Below, in pieces: positions 1 through 6,762 of a stretch of 12,715 bases of DNA. Origin of the DNA: Clostridia bacterium (lineage in GTDB: Bacteria > Bacillota_A > Clostridia > Christensenellales > Aristaeellaceae); contig JAFQOY010000048.1 of the NCBI GenBank assembly GCA_017412025.1, positions 1-12,715 of the forward strand, written 5' to 3'. The position numbers and the translations under genes are program-made. The notes under the pieces were generated by a model. The model made no database searches and was not told the origin of the DNA. It saw nothing but the letters and a program-made list of their open reading frames with translations. Positions within the stretch are counted from its first letter, which is position 1, and the number at the start of each line of letters is the position of its first letter.

Positions 1-1
1 C

Positions 2-298
2 GACCGCTGCGTGGGCATGGCGGCGAACATGATCGGCGTTAGAAAGCGGATTATCGCGGTGGATATCGGCATGATGCACATGGCGATGCTCAATCCGGTG
101 ATCGTCAGAAGGAGCGGCGCATATGAGACCGAAGAGGGCTGCCTGTCGCTGCCAGGCGTGAGGAAGACAACGCGGTATCGAACCATCGAGGTGGAATTTG
201 CGGATCTGGAGATGAAGCGTCGACGGATGACGTTTGAAGGATTTACGGCGCAGATCATCCAGCATGAGGTCGATCACTGCGACGGGATTCTGATCTGA
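2..298 (+). CDS. def: Peptide deformylase, 3' part (5' end outside window)
   Basis: The enzyme removes the formyl group from the N-terminal methionine of new proteins, in the cytoplasm, using a bound metal ion. About 98 codons are visible, in the frame that starts at base 2; the start lies before the window. Three family motifs appear in order: motif 1 as CVGMAANM (bases 8-31), motif 2 as EGCLS (134-148, metal-ligand Cys at 140-142) and motif 3 as HEVDH (263-277, two metal-ligand His and the catalytic Glu). The protein ends only seven residues after motif 3, so it belongs to a short form. The last motif 1 residue, usually Gln, is Met here; I recall the GMAANMIG form from Firmicutes deformylase-like proteins. 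All metal ligands are kept, so it is probably active. A terminator follows at 339-367. The identification is firm; the activity is inferred. Confidence 0.9.
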   Translation, partial: DRCVGMAANMIGVRKRIIAVDIGMMHMAMLNPVIVRRSGAYETEEGCLSLPGVRKTTRYRTIEVEFADLEMKRRRMTFEGFTAQIIQHEVDHCDGILI

Positions 299-338
299 GC
301 CTTTGCATCAGGGCGGATGCGCAAGGGAAAAGCAAATG

Positions 339-367
339 ACCGTCGACATTCTTCGGCGACGGTTTTT
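339..367 (+). terminator. Intrinsic terminator after def
   Basis: A 7-bp perfect stem (ACCGTCG at 339-345 with CGACGGT at 357-363) and an 11-base loop are followed by a T5 run at 363-367. It would end the def transcript. It also shows that the open frame extending upstream of the HIT gene to 317 is not coding, because the hairpin lies inside it. Confidence 0.7.
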
Positions 368-389
368 CTGCGGGGAAGAAGCTTTTCTC

Positions 390-418
390 TTGTACAAAGC
401 GTACAAAAGCGGTATAAT
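390..418 (+). promoter_or_regulatory. Sigma-A-type promoter of the HIT gene
   Basis: A -35 box TTGTAC (390-395), a 17-base spacer and a perfect -10 box TATAAT (413-418) place the transcript start near 425, about 40 bases before the ATG at 467. It lies just after the def terminator, so the HIT gene is transcribed alone. GTACAAA occurs three times in and around this promoter (392-398, 401-407, 424-430), and TTGTACAA (390-397) is a palindrome overlapping the -35 box. This could be a repressor site. Confidence 0.8.
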
Positions 419-466
419 GAACTGTACAAACATCACCGAATATCGATTGAATTGGAGGAGATACCC

Positions 467-886
467 ATGAAGGACTGCAACTGCGGCTATTGCATGCGCG
501 GCGAACTGCTGGGCGCCTTTGGCATTCACATCTGTGATCTGGACGTCAGTTCCCTGATCCTCTTCAAAGAGCAGAGCCATCCGGGCCGCTGCATCGTGGC
601 CTATAAGGACCACGTCAGTGAGATCGTCAACATCAGCGACGAGGAGCGCAACGCGTATTTCGCCGACGTCAACCGTGCGGCAAAGGCCATCCATGCGGCG
701 TACGCGCCCAAGAAGATCAACTACGGCGCTTACGGCGATACCGGCTGCCACCTGCACTTCCATCTCGTGCCCAAGTACGAGGGTGAATTCGAGTATGGCG
801 GCGTGTTCGCGATGAACCCCGGCCAGACCTATCTGACCGACGAACAGTATGCCGGGATGATCGAGAAGATCAAAGCGAATCTGTAA
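467..886 (+). CDS. HIT-family nucleotide-binding hydrolase (139 aa)
   Basis: HIT proteins are small cytoplasmic enzymes that hydrolyse or transfer nucleoside phosphate bonds, for example on AMP-lysine, AMP-NH2 or dinucleoside polyphosphates. The signature HxHxHxx is visible as H95-L-H97-F-H99-L-V; by family precedent H97 is the nucleotide-accepting His. The length is normal. The start at 467 is chosen because GGAGGAG (454-460) sits 6 bases upstream and a good promoter lies just before it; the open frame continues upstream to 317 but would cross the promoter and the def terminator. The N-terminus has C4-x-C6-x-x-C9, resembling the Cys pair with which Hint-type members bind zinc, but with one more Cys. 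The gene is monocistronic between two terminators. The family is certain; the substrate cannot be told. Confidence 0.9.
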   Translation: MKDCNCGYCMRGELLGAFGIHICDLDVSSLILFKEQSHPGRCIVAYKDHVSEIVNISDEERNAYFADVNRAAKAIHAAYAPKKINYGAYGDTGCHLHFHLVPKYEGEFEYGGVFAMNPGQTYLTDEQYAGMIEKIKANL

Positions 887-901
887 TCCTGCTGTGCAGC
901 C

Positions 902-930
902 AGCCTTCCTGAAAGGGAAGGCTTTTCTCT
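902..930 (+). terminator. Intrinsic terminator after the HIT gene
   Basis: An 8-bp perfect stem AGCCTTCC (902-909) / GGAAGGCT (916-923) with a 6-base loop is followed by a T-rich tail TTTTCTCT from 923. It starts 15 bases after the HIT stop codon. Confidence 0.8.
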
Positions 931-1007
931 TTGCGCAGAGACGTGAACAAAATCAGCGATCTGGCCTGCACGCCGGAAGGGTATGTGCAGAGGAAATAGC
1001 GAGCCTG

Positions 1008-1042
1008 CACGCTGCGCTTGAGGAGGACGCGGCGTGTTTTTT
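1008..1042 (+). terminator. Terminator-like hairpin before the glycosyltransferase gene
   Basis: A 9-bp stem with one G-U pair (1008-1016 with 1028-1036) is followed by six T (1037-1042). No gene that it would end is visible between the HIT terminator and this point. It may be a second terminator, an attenuator, or the end of an unrecognised short RNA. Its loop (1017-1027) contains AGGAGG, which would suit a ribosome binding site for the small frame at 1034-1153. Confidence 0.45.
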
Positions 1043-1153
1043 CTGCGGGTCAGCGCTGTAAAATGGACAGACGTTTGTTTTTCCGCTAGACTGTATGTAC
1101 ATTGGCCTGCTCACGAAAGTATCGGAACATATAAACCGGGAGGATTCAGATGA
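1034..1153 (+). other. Possible 39-codon leader ORF coupled to the glycosyltransferase gene
   Basis: A small frame begins with GTG at 1034, 7 bases after AGGAGG (1021-1026), and ends with TGA at 1151-1153, so it overlaps the ATG of the next gene as ATGA, a common sign of translational coupling. The predicted peptide (starting MFFLRVSAVKW) matches nothing I recognise, and its codons (TTT, AGA, GTA) are unlike the GC-rich neighbours. The start also lies at the end of the terminator-like hairpin stem. I regard translation as possible but unproven. Confidence 0.2.
1075..1103 (+). promoter_or_regulatory. Weak candidate promoter of the GT8-cls unit
   Basis: TTGTTT (1075-1080), a 17-base spacer and TACATT (1098-1103) fit a sigma-A promoter loosely and would start transcription about 40 bases before the ATG at 1150. 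It is the best match in this gap, but both boxes deviate from consensus. Confidence 0.3.
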
Positions 1154-2016
1154 ATATTCTGGTGACGCTTGACCGCAATTATCTTCAGCCGCTGTCTGTA
1201 ATGCTCTGCTCGCTGCTGCTGTGCCATCCGGGAGAAGCGTTTGACGTCTTCGTCATTTCAAGCGATCTGACGCGAGAGGATATGGCGGAGATCGACGGCC
1301 TGTGCGCATGCTTTGGCGCGCGGCTGCATCTGGTTGCTGTGGATGAAACGTGCTTTGAACATGCGCCTACGCTGCGCTATTATTCCAGGGCGATGTATTA
1401 TCGGCTGCTGGCGGCTCAGCTGCTGCCAAAGCATCTTGAAAGGATACTGTATCTGGATCCGGATGTGCTGGTCATCGGTTCCCTTCGTGCGCTGTATGAC
1501 ATGGATATGGGCGATATGCTCTATGCGGCGGCGATGCATGAGGGACTGATTAACCTTTCCGGCCCGGTCAACCAGATCCGACTGCAGAATTTTGATACGA
1601 AGGCGTATTACAATTCCGGCGTACTGCTGATGAACCTTCCCGCCATCCGTGAGAGCGTGCATGGGGAGGATATTTTTGCCTATGTGAAGGAAAACCGGAA
1701 CATCCTGATTCTGCCGGATCAGGATGTGCTTAACGGGCTGTACGGCGCGCGCATCCTTGCGCTTGACGAGACGCTTTACAATTACGATGCAAGGAAGTAC
1801 AATGAATACCTGATCGCCAGCCAGGGCGAACGGGATATGAAATGGGTGATGGGGAATACCGCGATTCTGCACTTCTGCGGCAAGACAAAGCCATGGAAGA
1901 AAAACTGCCGGACACGGTTTACATCACTGTACAGGCATTACATGCGTCTGACGCAGATATACATGAGAGGAACGCGGCAAACCATCTTGTGCGAAAGAGG
2001 GAATGAATGTGGATGA
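1150..2016 (+). CDS. Family 8 glycosyltransferase (288 aa)
   Basis: GT8 enzymes are retaining glycosyltransferases that move a sugar (usually glucose or galactose) from UDP-sugar to an acceptor, in bacteria often a cell-surface glycan. The family pattern is clear: an N-terminal Rossmann-like start MNILVTLDRNYLQPLSVML, the metal-binding DxD as YLDPDVLV (D103, D105), PDQDVLNGL in the middle, and the C-terminal HFCGKTKPW (H241 to W249), which in the family gives the third metal ligand and diphosphate contacts. The length is typical. GGGAGG (1138-1143) precedes the ATG by 6 bases. The 3' end overlaps the cardiolipin synthase gene, so both are on one transcript; this suggests an envelope lipid or surface glycan role. 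Acceptor and sugar cannot be read from the sequence. Confidence 0.9.
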   Translation: MNILVTLDRNYLQPLSVMLCSLLLCHPGEAFDVFVISSDLTREDMAEIDGLCACFGARLHLVAVDETCFEHAPTLRYYSRAMYYRLLAAQLLPKHLERILYLDPDVLVIGSLRALYDMDMGDMLYAAAMHEGLINLSGPVNQIRLQNFDTKAYYNSGVLLMNLPAIRESVHGEDIFAYVKENRNILILPDQDVLNGLYGARILALDETLYNYDARKYNEYLIASQGERDMKWVMGNTAILHFCGKTKPWKKNCRTRFTSLYRHYMRLTQIYMRGTRQTILCERGNECG

Positions 2017-3571
2017 GGAAGGCCTGTCTCTGATATCAAAAGGAAAAAAGGGATTCTGGAGCATCGTATTCAGCCGTACCGGTATTGTCGCTGTGCTGTT
2101 TTTGCTGCAGATTTTTATGGTCTTTGCGCTGTTTCGCTGGTTTGCGGCGTATGCGCTGCATTTTTACGGGCTGGTGATTGCCATCAATTTCGTGATGGTG
2201 ATTGCCCTGATCAACAGCCGCCATGAACCGACGGCCAAGATTACATGGCTGATCGTTCTGCTGGTGATGCCGGTGTTCGGCGCGCTGCTGTATCTGTATA
2301 CGCAGAGCGACGTAGGCCACCGGGCGGTCAAGTTCCGTCTGCAGCAGCTGGAAAAGCGGGGCAGAGGCATGATCCAGCAGGATGAAAAGGTCATGGAGGC
2401 GCTTGAAGCGCAGAACCCCGGCACGGCGGCGCTGGTGCGCTATATGTCGCGCAGCGGCTGCTATCCTGCGTTTGACAGGACGAGGGTGACCTATTTTTCC
2501 CAGGGCGAGGACAAATGGGAGCGCATGATCATGGCGCTGGAATCGGCGAAGGATTTCATCTTTATGGAATACTTCATCATCGAGGAGGGCGCGATGTGGG
2601 GCAGAATTCTGGAGATTCTGGCGCGCAAGGCGAAGGAGGGCGTGGAGGTACGCGTGATGTACGACGGCATGTGCGAATTTTCGCGCCTGCCGGGGGATTA
2701 TCCCGCGCGGCTGAGGAAGCTGGGCATCCGCTGCAAGGTGTTTGCGCCGCTGTCGCCGATGCTCTCCACGCATTACAATTACAGAGACCACCGAAAGATT
2801 CTGGTTGTGGACGGACTTACGGCGTTTACAGGCGGCGTGAATCTGGCGGACGAGTACATCAACCGCATCAAGCGTTTCGGTCACTGGAAGGATACAGCCG
2901 TGATGCTTGAGGGAGAGGCAGTCAGAAGCTTTACGATGATGTTTCTGCAGATGTGGCACCTGAGCGAACGCCAGCAGCCATATGACCGGTATCTGAATGT
3001 GCCGCAGGTTCCTGCTGAGGGGAGCGGATTTGTGATCCCGTATGCGGACTGCCCGCTTGACGATGACAAGCTCGGCGAACGCGTGTATCTGGATATCCTC
3101 AACCGAGCGCGCAGGTATGTGCACATCATGACGCCGTATCTGATTCTGGATCATGAGCTGGAGGATGCGCTTTGCTATGCGGCGCAGAGGGGCGTGGAGG
3201 TGAAGCTGATTCTGCCCGGCGTGCCGGATAAGCGGATCCCCTATGCGCTGGCGAAGACGTACTATCCTGCGCTGCTGGAGGCCGGCGTAAAAATCTATGA
3301 ATATACGCCGGGCTTTGTGCATGCGAAGGTGTTTTCAAGCGACGACGATACAGCGGTTGTCGGTACGATTAACCTGGATTACAGAAGCCTGTATCATCAT
3401 TTTGAATGCGCGGCATATCTGTACCGGACAGCGTGCATAGCCGATATCGAAAAGGATTTTGCAGACACGCTGAAGCAGTGCCTGCTCGTGACAAAGGACA
3501 CGCTGAAAAAGGAACCGCTGATGCGCAGACTGACAGGCGCTGCGGCCAAGACGATTGCGCCGCTGCTGTGA
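2003..3571 (+). CDS. cls: Cardiolipin synthase, phospholipase D family (522 aa)
   Basis: The enzyme joins two phosphatidylglycerol molecules into cardiolipin and glycerol at the membrane. Both HKD catalytic motifs are intact: HRKILVVDG (H263, K265, D270) followed by FTGGVNLADEY, and HAKVFSSDD (H440, K442, D447) followed by VGTINLDYRSL. The N-terminus has three hydrophobic segments (about residues 25-46, 50-71 and 79-98), then a charged region and the two PLD domains. The length is slightly above the usual 480-510. The gene overlaps the upstream glycosyltransferase gene. The ATG at 2003 is only 2 bases from AGAGG (1996-2000); the in-frame GTG at 2009 is 8 bases away and may be the true start, two residues shorter. 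A bidirectional terminator follows. The identity is firm. Confidence 0.93.
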   Translation: MNVDEEGLSLISKGKKGFWSIVFSRTGIVAVLFLLQIFMVFALFRWFAAYALHFYGLVIAINFVMVIALINSRHEPTAKITWLIVLLVMPVFGALLYLYTQSDVGHRAVKFRLQQLEKRGRGMIQQDEKVMEALEAQNPGTAALVRYMSRSGCYPAFDRTRVTYFSQGEDKWERMIMALESAKDFIFMEYFIIEEGAMWGRILEILARKAKEGVEVRVMYDGMCEFSRLPGDYPARLRKLGIRCKVFAPLSPMLSTHYNYRDHRKILVVDGLTAFTGGVNLADEYINRIKRFGHWKDTAVMLEGEAVRSFTMMFLQMWHLSERQQPYDRYLNVPQVPAEGSGFVIPYADCPLDDDKLGERVYLDILNRARRYVHIMTPYLILDHELEDALCYAAQRGVEVKLILPGVPDKRIPYALAKTYYPALLEAGVKIYEYTPGFVHAKVFSSDDDTAVVGTINLDYRSLYHHFECAAYLYRTACIADIEKDFADTLKQCLLVTKDTLKKEPLMRRLTGAAAKTIAPLL

Positions 3572-3580
3572 TTGCAGACG

Positions 3581-3626
3581 AAAAAACCTCCGCCGCAAAC
3601 GGAAAACGGATGCGGCGGAGGTTTTT
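3581..3626. terminator. Bidirectional terminator between cls and the AEC permease gene
   Basis: A6CCTCCGCCGCA (3581-3597) pairs with TGCGGCGGAGGT5 (3611-3626): 11 GC-rich base pairs plus flanking A/T pairs around a 13-base loop. The A run on one side and the T run on the other let it stop transcription from both the plus-strand cls and the minus-strand permease gene, which converge here. Confidence 0.92.
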
Positions 3627-3641
3627 GATTGAACGACCGGA

Positions 3642-4586
3642 TCAGATCAGCCCGAACATGCGCATGGAGAAGATGAACAGGAACAGCGTGAGGACGGAAA
3701 GCACCGTGCTCAGAAAGACGAACTGGCCTGCAAGCTCGCCGTCGCCGCCCATGCTCGCCGCCATGGGATAGGAAGAGGAGGCGATCGGCGTGGCGAATAC
3801 GGCGGCAACGAGGAACAGCTCGATATCGCGTAGGCCGATGAGATAACCGAGCGCGAGGAAGAACAGCGGGGCAAAAACGAGCTTGATGGACAGACCTGCG
3901 GCAAGAATGCCGGCGTTTTTGGAGATCGCCTTAAAGCGCAGCGTGCCGCCGAGGGCGAAGAGCGCAAGGGGCGTGGTCAGATTGGCGAAGGACGTGACGG
4001 GCTTTGAAAGGCTCTGCGGCAGGTCGACGCCGAGCGCCAGAAAGACGAGGCCGACAACGCAGCCGATGAGCAGCGGATTCTTTGCAATTTTCTTGAGCAG
4101 TACGGCGGGGGTAGAACGCTCCTCGCCGTTGAACATCTCCAGAATCACGATGGCCGTCACATTGAACAGCGGCACCATCACGGCGATGAGCATCGCGGCG
4201 ACGGCGGCGCGCGCCTCGCCAAAGAGCGTCTGCGTGAGCGGGATGCCAAAGAGCACCAGATTGCTGCGGAAGGCGGCCTGGATGAACACGCCGCGCCTGT
4301 CCTGCCGGGAGACAAAGCGGGGGACGAATGCGATGAGCAGCGCCTGAAGCGCCAGGATGCCCAGCACGGTGAAGAGGATCAGCTTGAGGGAGGGCGCCGT
4401 GCCCGGGTCGGCGTTGTAGATGTTGCTGAACATCGTAAAGGGGAAGAAAACCTGAAAGACGAGCTTGGTGACGCGGTTGAGAAACTGCTCGTCCACAAGG
4501 CGGAAATGGTTGGCGATATAGCCCGTCATCAGATAAAAAAGGAAGGGAATGACGGCGTTGGCGGCGACAACCAGGCTTTCAAGCAT
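3642..4586 (-). CDS. AEC-family (auxin efflux carrier-like) permease (314 aa)
   Basis: Members of this family are secondary transporters of the inner membrane. Known bacterial ones move malate, malonate or other organic anions, but many are uncharacterised. The protein is almost wholly hydrophobic, with about ten predicted membrane segments in two halves joined by a charged central stretch near EERSTPAVLLKKIAKNP. The start of the second half (LLIGCVVGLVFLALG) and the Pro/Ser-rich last helices (ATPIASSSYPMAASMGG) are typical of the family. The ATG at 4584-4586 is chosen because AAAGGAG (4601 to 4595 on the minus strand) lies 8 bases upstream; the frame stays open for 16 more codons but has no such site there. 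The gene stands alone, diverging from the opp operon and converging on cls. The substrate is unknown. Confidence 0.88.
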   Translation of the reverse strand: MLESLVVAANAVIPFLFYLMTGYIANHFRLVDEQFLNRVTKLVFQVFFPFTMFSNIYNADPGTAPSLKLILFTVLGILALQALLIAFVPRFVSRQDRRGVFIQAAFRSNLVLFGIPLTQTLFGEARAAVAAMLIAVMVPLFNVTAIVILEMFNGEERSTPAVLLKKIAKNPLLIGCVVGLVFLALGVDLPQSLSKPVTSFANLTTPLALFALGGTLRFKAISKNAGILAAGLSIKLVFAPLFFLALGYLIGLRDIELFLVAAVFATPIASSSYPMAASMGGDGELAGQFVFLSTVLSVLTLFLFIFSMRMFGLI

Positions 4587-4620
4587 GGGCGATGCTCCTT
4601 TCGGCAGTAAGTCTGCATAC

Positions 4621-4629
4621 AGTATACCA
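4621..4629 (-). promoter_or_regulatory. Extended -10 promoter of the AEC permease gene
   Basis: On the minus strand TGGTATACT (4629 to 4621) is an extended -10 element (TGn plus TATACT), about 35 bases before the ATG. No good -35 box is found 16-18 bases further up, which is common for extended -10 promoters. Confidence 0.5.
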
Positions 4630-4649
4630 CACAACCGTGTCTGAGGAAG

Positions 4650-4725
4650 CGCCTGAAAAAGCCTTTATGAAAAAAATGGTTTGAAATATATATGCAAAAA
4701 ATCCTTTGTAAAAAATAAAAAATGA
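4650..4725. promoter_or_regulatory. A-tract-rich segment between divergent genes
   Basis: Five runs of five to seven A occur at 4656-4660, 4670-4676, 4696-4701, 4710-4715 and 4717-4722 in an otherwise GC-rich window. The segment lies upstream of the oppA promoter and could act as an UP-like element or bend the DNA. No coding potential is seen. Confidence 0.4.
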
Positions 4726-4736
4726 CGGTTGAATGA

Positions 4737-4765
4737 TTGCATTAATTTCTAAATTGTGATATCGT
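4737..4765 (+). promoter_or_regulatory. Candidate opp operon promoter
   Basis: TTGCAT (4737-4742), a 17-base spacer and TATCGT (4760-4765) preceded by TGA give a -35 / extended -10 arrangement, with a start near 4772 and a 5' leader of about 45 bases. A short inverted repeat, GGCAT-TC-ATGCC (4777-4788), lies just after the likely start and could be an operator or leader hairpin. Other -10-like AT stretches are nearby, so the exact promoter is uncertain. Confidence 0.45.
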
Positions 4766-4815
4766 GTTCAAATACTGGCATTCATGCCGGAAAATATCAT
4801 AAGGGGGAACAGAGT

Positions 4816-6678
4816 ATGAAGAAAATTATGGCCCTTGCGCTGTGCCTGGCGATTGCCCTGAGCATCTGCGTCATGCCCGCCATCGCGGAATCCACTGCCT
4901 ACCGCACGCTGTATTCCGGTGAAATCACTTCTCTGAATTATCTCACCACCGCGACCACCAATGAGTTTGCGCTTGCCGCGAACGTCATTGACACCCTGGT
5001 GGAGTACGACAAGTACGGTCAGGTTCAGCCGTCTCTGGCTGAAAGCTGGGAGTACGATCACGAGAACCTGACCTACACCTTCAAGATCCGTGAGGGCGCG
5101 AAGTGGGTCAAGGCCGACGGTACCGTCTACGCGGATGTGACCGCGCACGACTTCGTGACCGCCGCCAGGTATCTCCTTGACGCGGCCAACGCTTCCTCTA
5201 CCGCCAACATCTTCTACTCCGTCATCGCGGGCGCCGAGGCGTACTACTTGGGCACCTCTACCCCGGAGGAGGGACAGGAGCCCTATCCGGTGATGGACTT
5301 TGAGACCGTTGGCGTGAAGGCGCTGGACGACTACACCCTGCAGTACACGCTCGCCGAGCCGTGCCCGTACTTCCTGTCCATGATCACCTATGTGTGCTTC
5401 ATGCCGGTGAATGCGGACTTCCTGGCTGAGAAGGGCGCGGAGTTCGGCGTTGCTACCAGCAACGAGAACATCCTGTACAACGGCGCGTATGTGCTCTCCA
5501 CCTTCGAGCCGCAGCAGAAGCGCATCTACACCAAGAACGTCTCCAACTGGGACGCCGAAAACGTGCTGATCGAGACCATCGAGCAGACCTACAACAAGGA
5601 ATCCACCACCATCTCTCCGGAGCTGTTCAAGCGCGGCGAGGTTGACGATGCGAGCATCGACTCCACCATCGCCAACGAGTGGCTTTCCAACGAGGAGACT
5701 GCCGACCTGATCCATCCGGTCCGCCAGAGCGGTTTCTACACCTATTTCTATGCGTTCAACTTCGATCCGCAGTTCGACGCTGTCTATGAGCCGGAAAACT
5801 GGAAGATCGCCGTCAACAACGAGAACTTCCGCAAGTCCCTCTACGCCGGCCTTGACCGCGTGAAGGCGATGATCGTCACCGATCCGGACAATCCGGAGGC
5901 GATCATGTTCAACACCGTGACCCCGCCGCAGTTCGTCTCCATCGACGGTGTGGATTACACCGAGATGGGCGCGCTCGCCGAGATCACCGCGAAGGGCGTT
6001 GACACCTTCAACGAGGCTGAGGCGCTGGCCTTCAAGGAGGCTGCTGTCGCCGAGCTGACCGCTGCCGGCGCGACCCTCCCGATCAAGATCCTGATGAGCT
6101 ACAACCCGAACACCACCGGCTGGGCCGAGGAGTGCGTCGTGGTTGAGCAGCAGCTGGAAGGCCTGCTGGGCAATGACTACATCGACATCATCGTTGAGGC
6201 CGGCCCGTCCTCCGGCTTCCTGAGCGCGGTTCGCCGTGCCGGCCAGTATGCGCTGCTCAAGTGCAACTGGGGTCCGGACTATGCCGACCCGAACACCTAC
6301 ACCGATCCGTTCTATGACGGCAGCTACAACTGGCCGGAGAAGGCGACCGGTTACAACGACGCCAACGGCCGCAGCGAGTACTATAACCTCGTTGATGCTG
6401 CCCGCGACATCACCGATGACCTGACCGCCCGCTACGAGGCTTACACCGTCGCCGAGGCGTTCCTGATCAACAAGGCGATGATCATCCCGTTCGGCTACGG
6501 CAACGGCGGCTACACCGCTTCCCGCCTCAATCCGTTCGATTCCCAGTTCGCGCCGTTCGGCATCTCCAACGAGCGCTATAAGGGCCAGAAGCTGCTCGAC
6601 GCTCCGATGAGCACCGATCAGTACTTTGAGGCCTATGATCTGTGGCTCGAGGAGCGCGCTGCGCTTGCCGGCGAGTAA
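4816..6678 (+). CDS. oppA: Oligopeptide ABC transporter substrate-binding protein (620 aa)
   Basis: This is the extracellular receptor of the peptide transporter; it captures peptide and delivers it to OppB/OppC. It belongs to the SBP_bac_5 (cluster C) family: after the signal peptide come the typical ITSLNYLTT, ALAANVIDTLVEYD, PSLAESWEYD and YTFKIREGAKW stretches (mature N-terminal lobe). The signal peptide is clear: KK, then a hydrophobic core (residues 4-21) and PAIA|E for signal peptidase I after residue 24. The two Cys in it (C10, C18) have Leu and Ile before them, so neither forms a lipobox; most Gram-positive relatives are lipoproteins. At 620 residues it is longer than the usual 540-550. 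AGGGGG (4802-4807) is 8 bases before the ATG. Codons are strongly biased (ACC, AAC, TTC, CCG, CGC), pointing to high expression. The substrate is inferred from family and operon. Confidence 0.93.
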   Translation: MKKIMALALCLAIALSICVMPAIAESTAYRTLYSGEITSLNYLTTATTNEFALAANVIDTLVEYDKYGQVQPSLAESWEYDHENLTYTFKIREGAKWVKADGTVYADVTAHDFVTAARYLLDAANASSTANIFYSVIAGAEAYYLGTSTPEEGQEPYPVMDFETVGVKALDDYTLQYTLAEPCPYFLSMITYVCFMPVNADFLAEKGAEFGVATSNENILYNGAYVLSTFEPQQKRIYTKNVSNWDAENVLIETIEQTYNKESTTISPELFKRGEVDDASIDSTIANEWLSNEETADLIHPVRQSGFYTYFYAFNFDPQFDAVYEPENWKIAVNNENFRKSLYAGLDRVKAMIVTDPDNPEAIMFNTVTPPQFVSIDGVDYTEMGALAEITAKGVDTFNEAEALAFKEAAVAELTAAGATLPIKILMSYNPNTTGWAEECVVVEQQLEGLLGNDYIDIIVEAGPSSGFLSAVRRAGQYALLKCNWGPDYADPNTYTDPFYDGSYNWPEKATGYNDANGRSEYYNLVDAARDITDDLTARYEAYTVAEAFLINKAMIIPFGYGNGGYTASRLNPFDSQFAPFGISNERYKGQKLLDAPMSTDQYFEAYDLWLEERAALAGE

Positions 6679-6704
6679 GTCAAAACCATCAAGTAAAACG
6701 TATG

Positions 6705-6732
6705 CCCGGACGGCGCCAAAGCGCCGTCCGGG
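6705..6732 (+). promoter_or_regulatory. 12-bp perfect GC-rich hairpin after oppA
   Basis: CCCGGACGGCGC (6705-6716) and GCGCCGTCCGGG (6721-6732) form a perfect 12-bp stem with a CAAA loop, 26 bases after the oppA stop. No T run follows, so it is not a normal terminator. Such hairpins between binding-protein and permease genes often protect the upstream mRNA from 3' exonucleases, giving more binding protein than permease. Confidence 0.75.
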
Positions 6733-6762
6733 TCATCGCGTTCAGTTTCATTCTCCACACTG

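Noticed and set aside
317..466. Upstream extension of the HIT gene
   Set aside because: It contains the def terminator and the HIT promoter, and the GGAGGAG site fixes the start at 467.
4756..4815. Upstream extension of oppA
   Set aside because: It would begin inside the promoter and put 20 residues before a clear signal peptide; the AGGGGG site fits the ATG at 4816.
6705..6732. Hairpin after oppA as a transcription terminator
   Set aside because: No T run follows (TCATCGCG), and oppB-F have no clear promoter of their own, so readthrough must occur.
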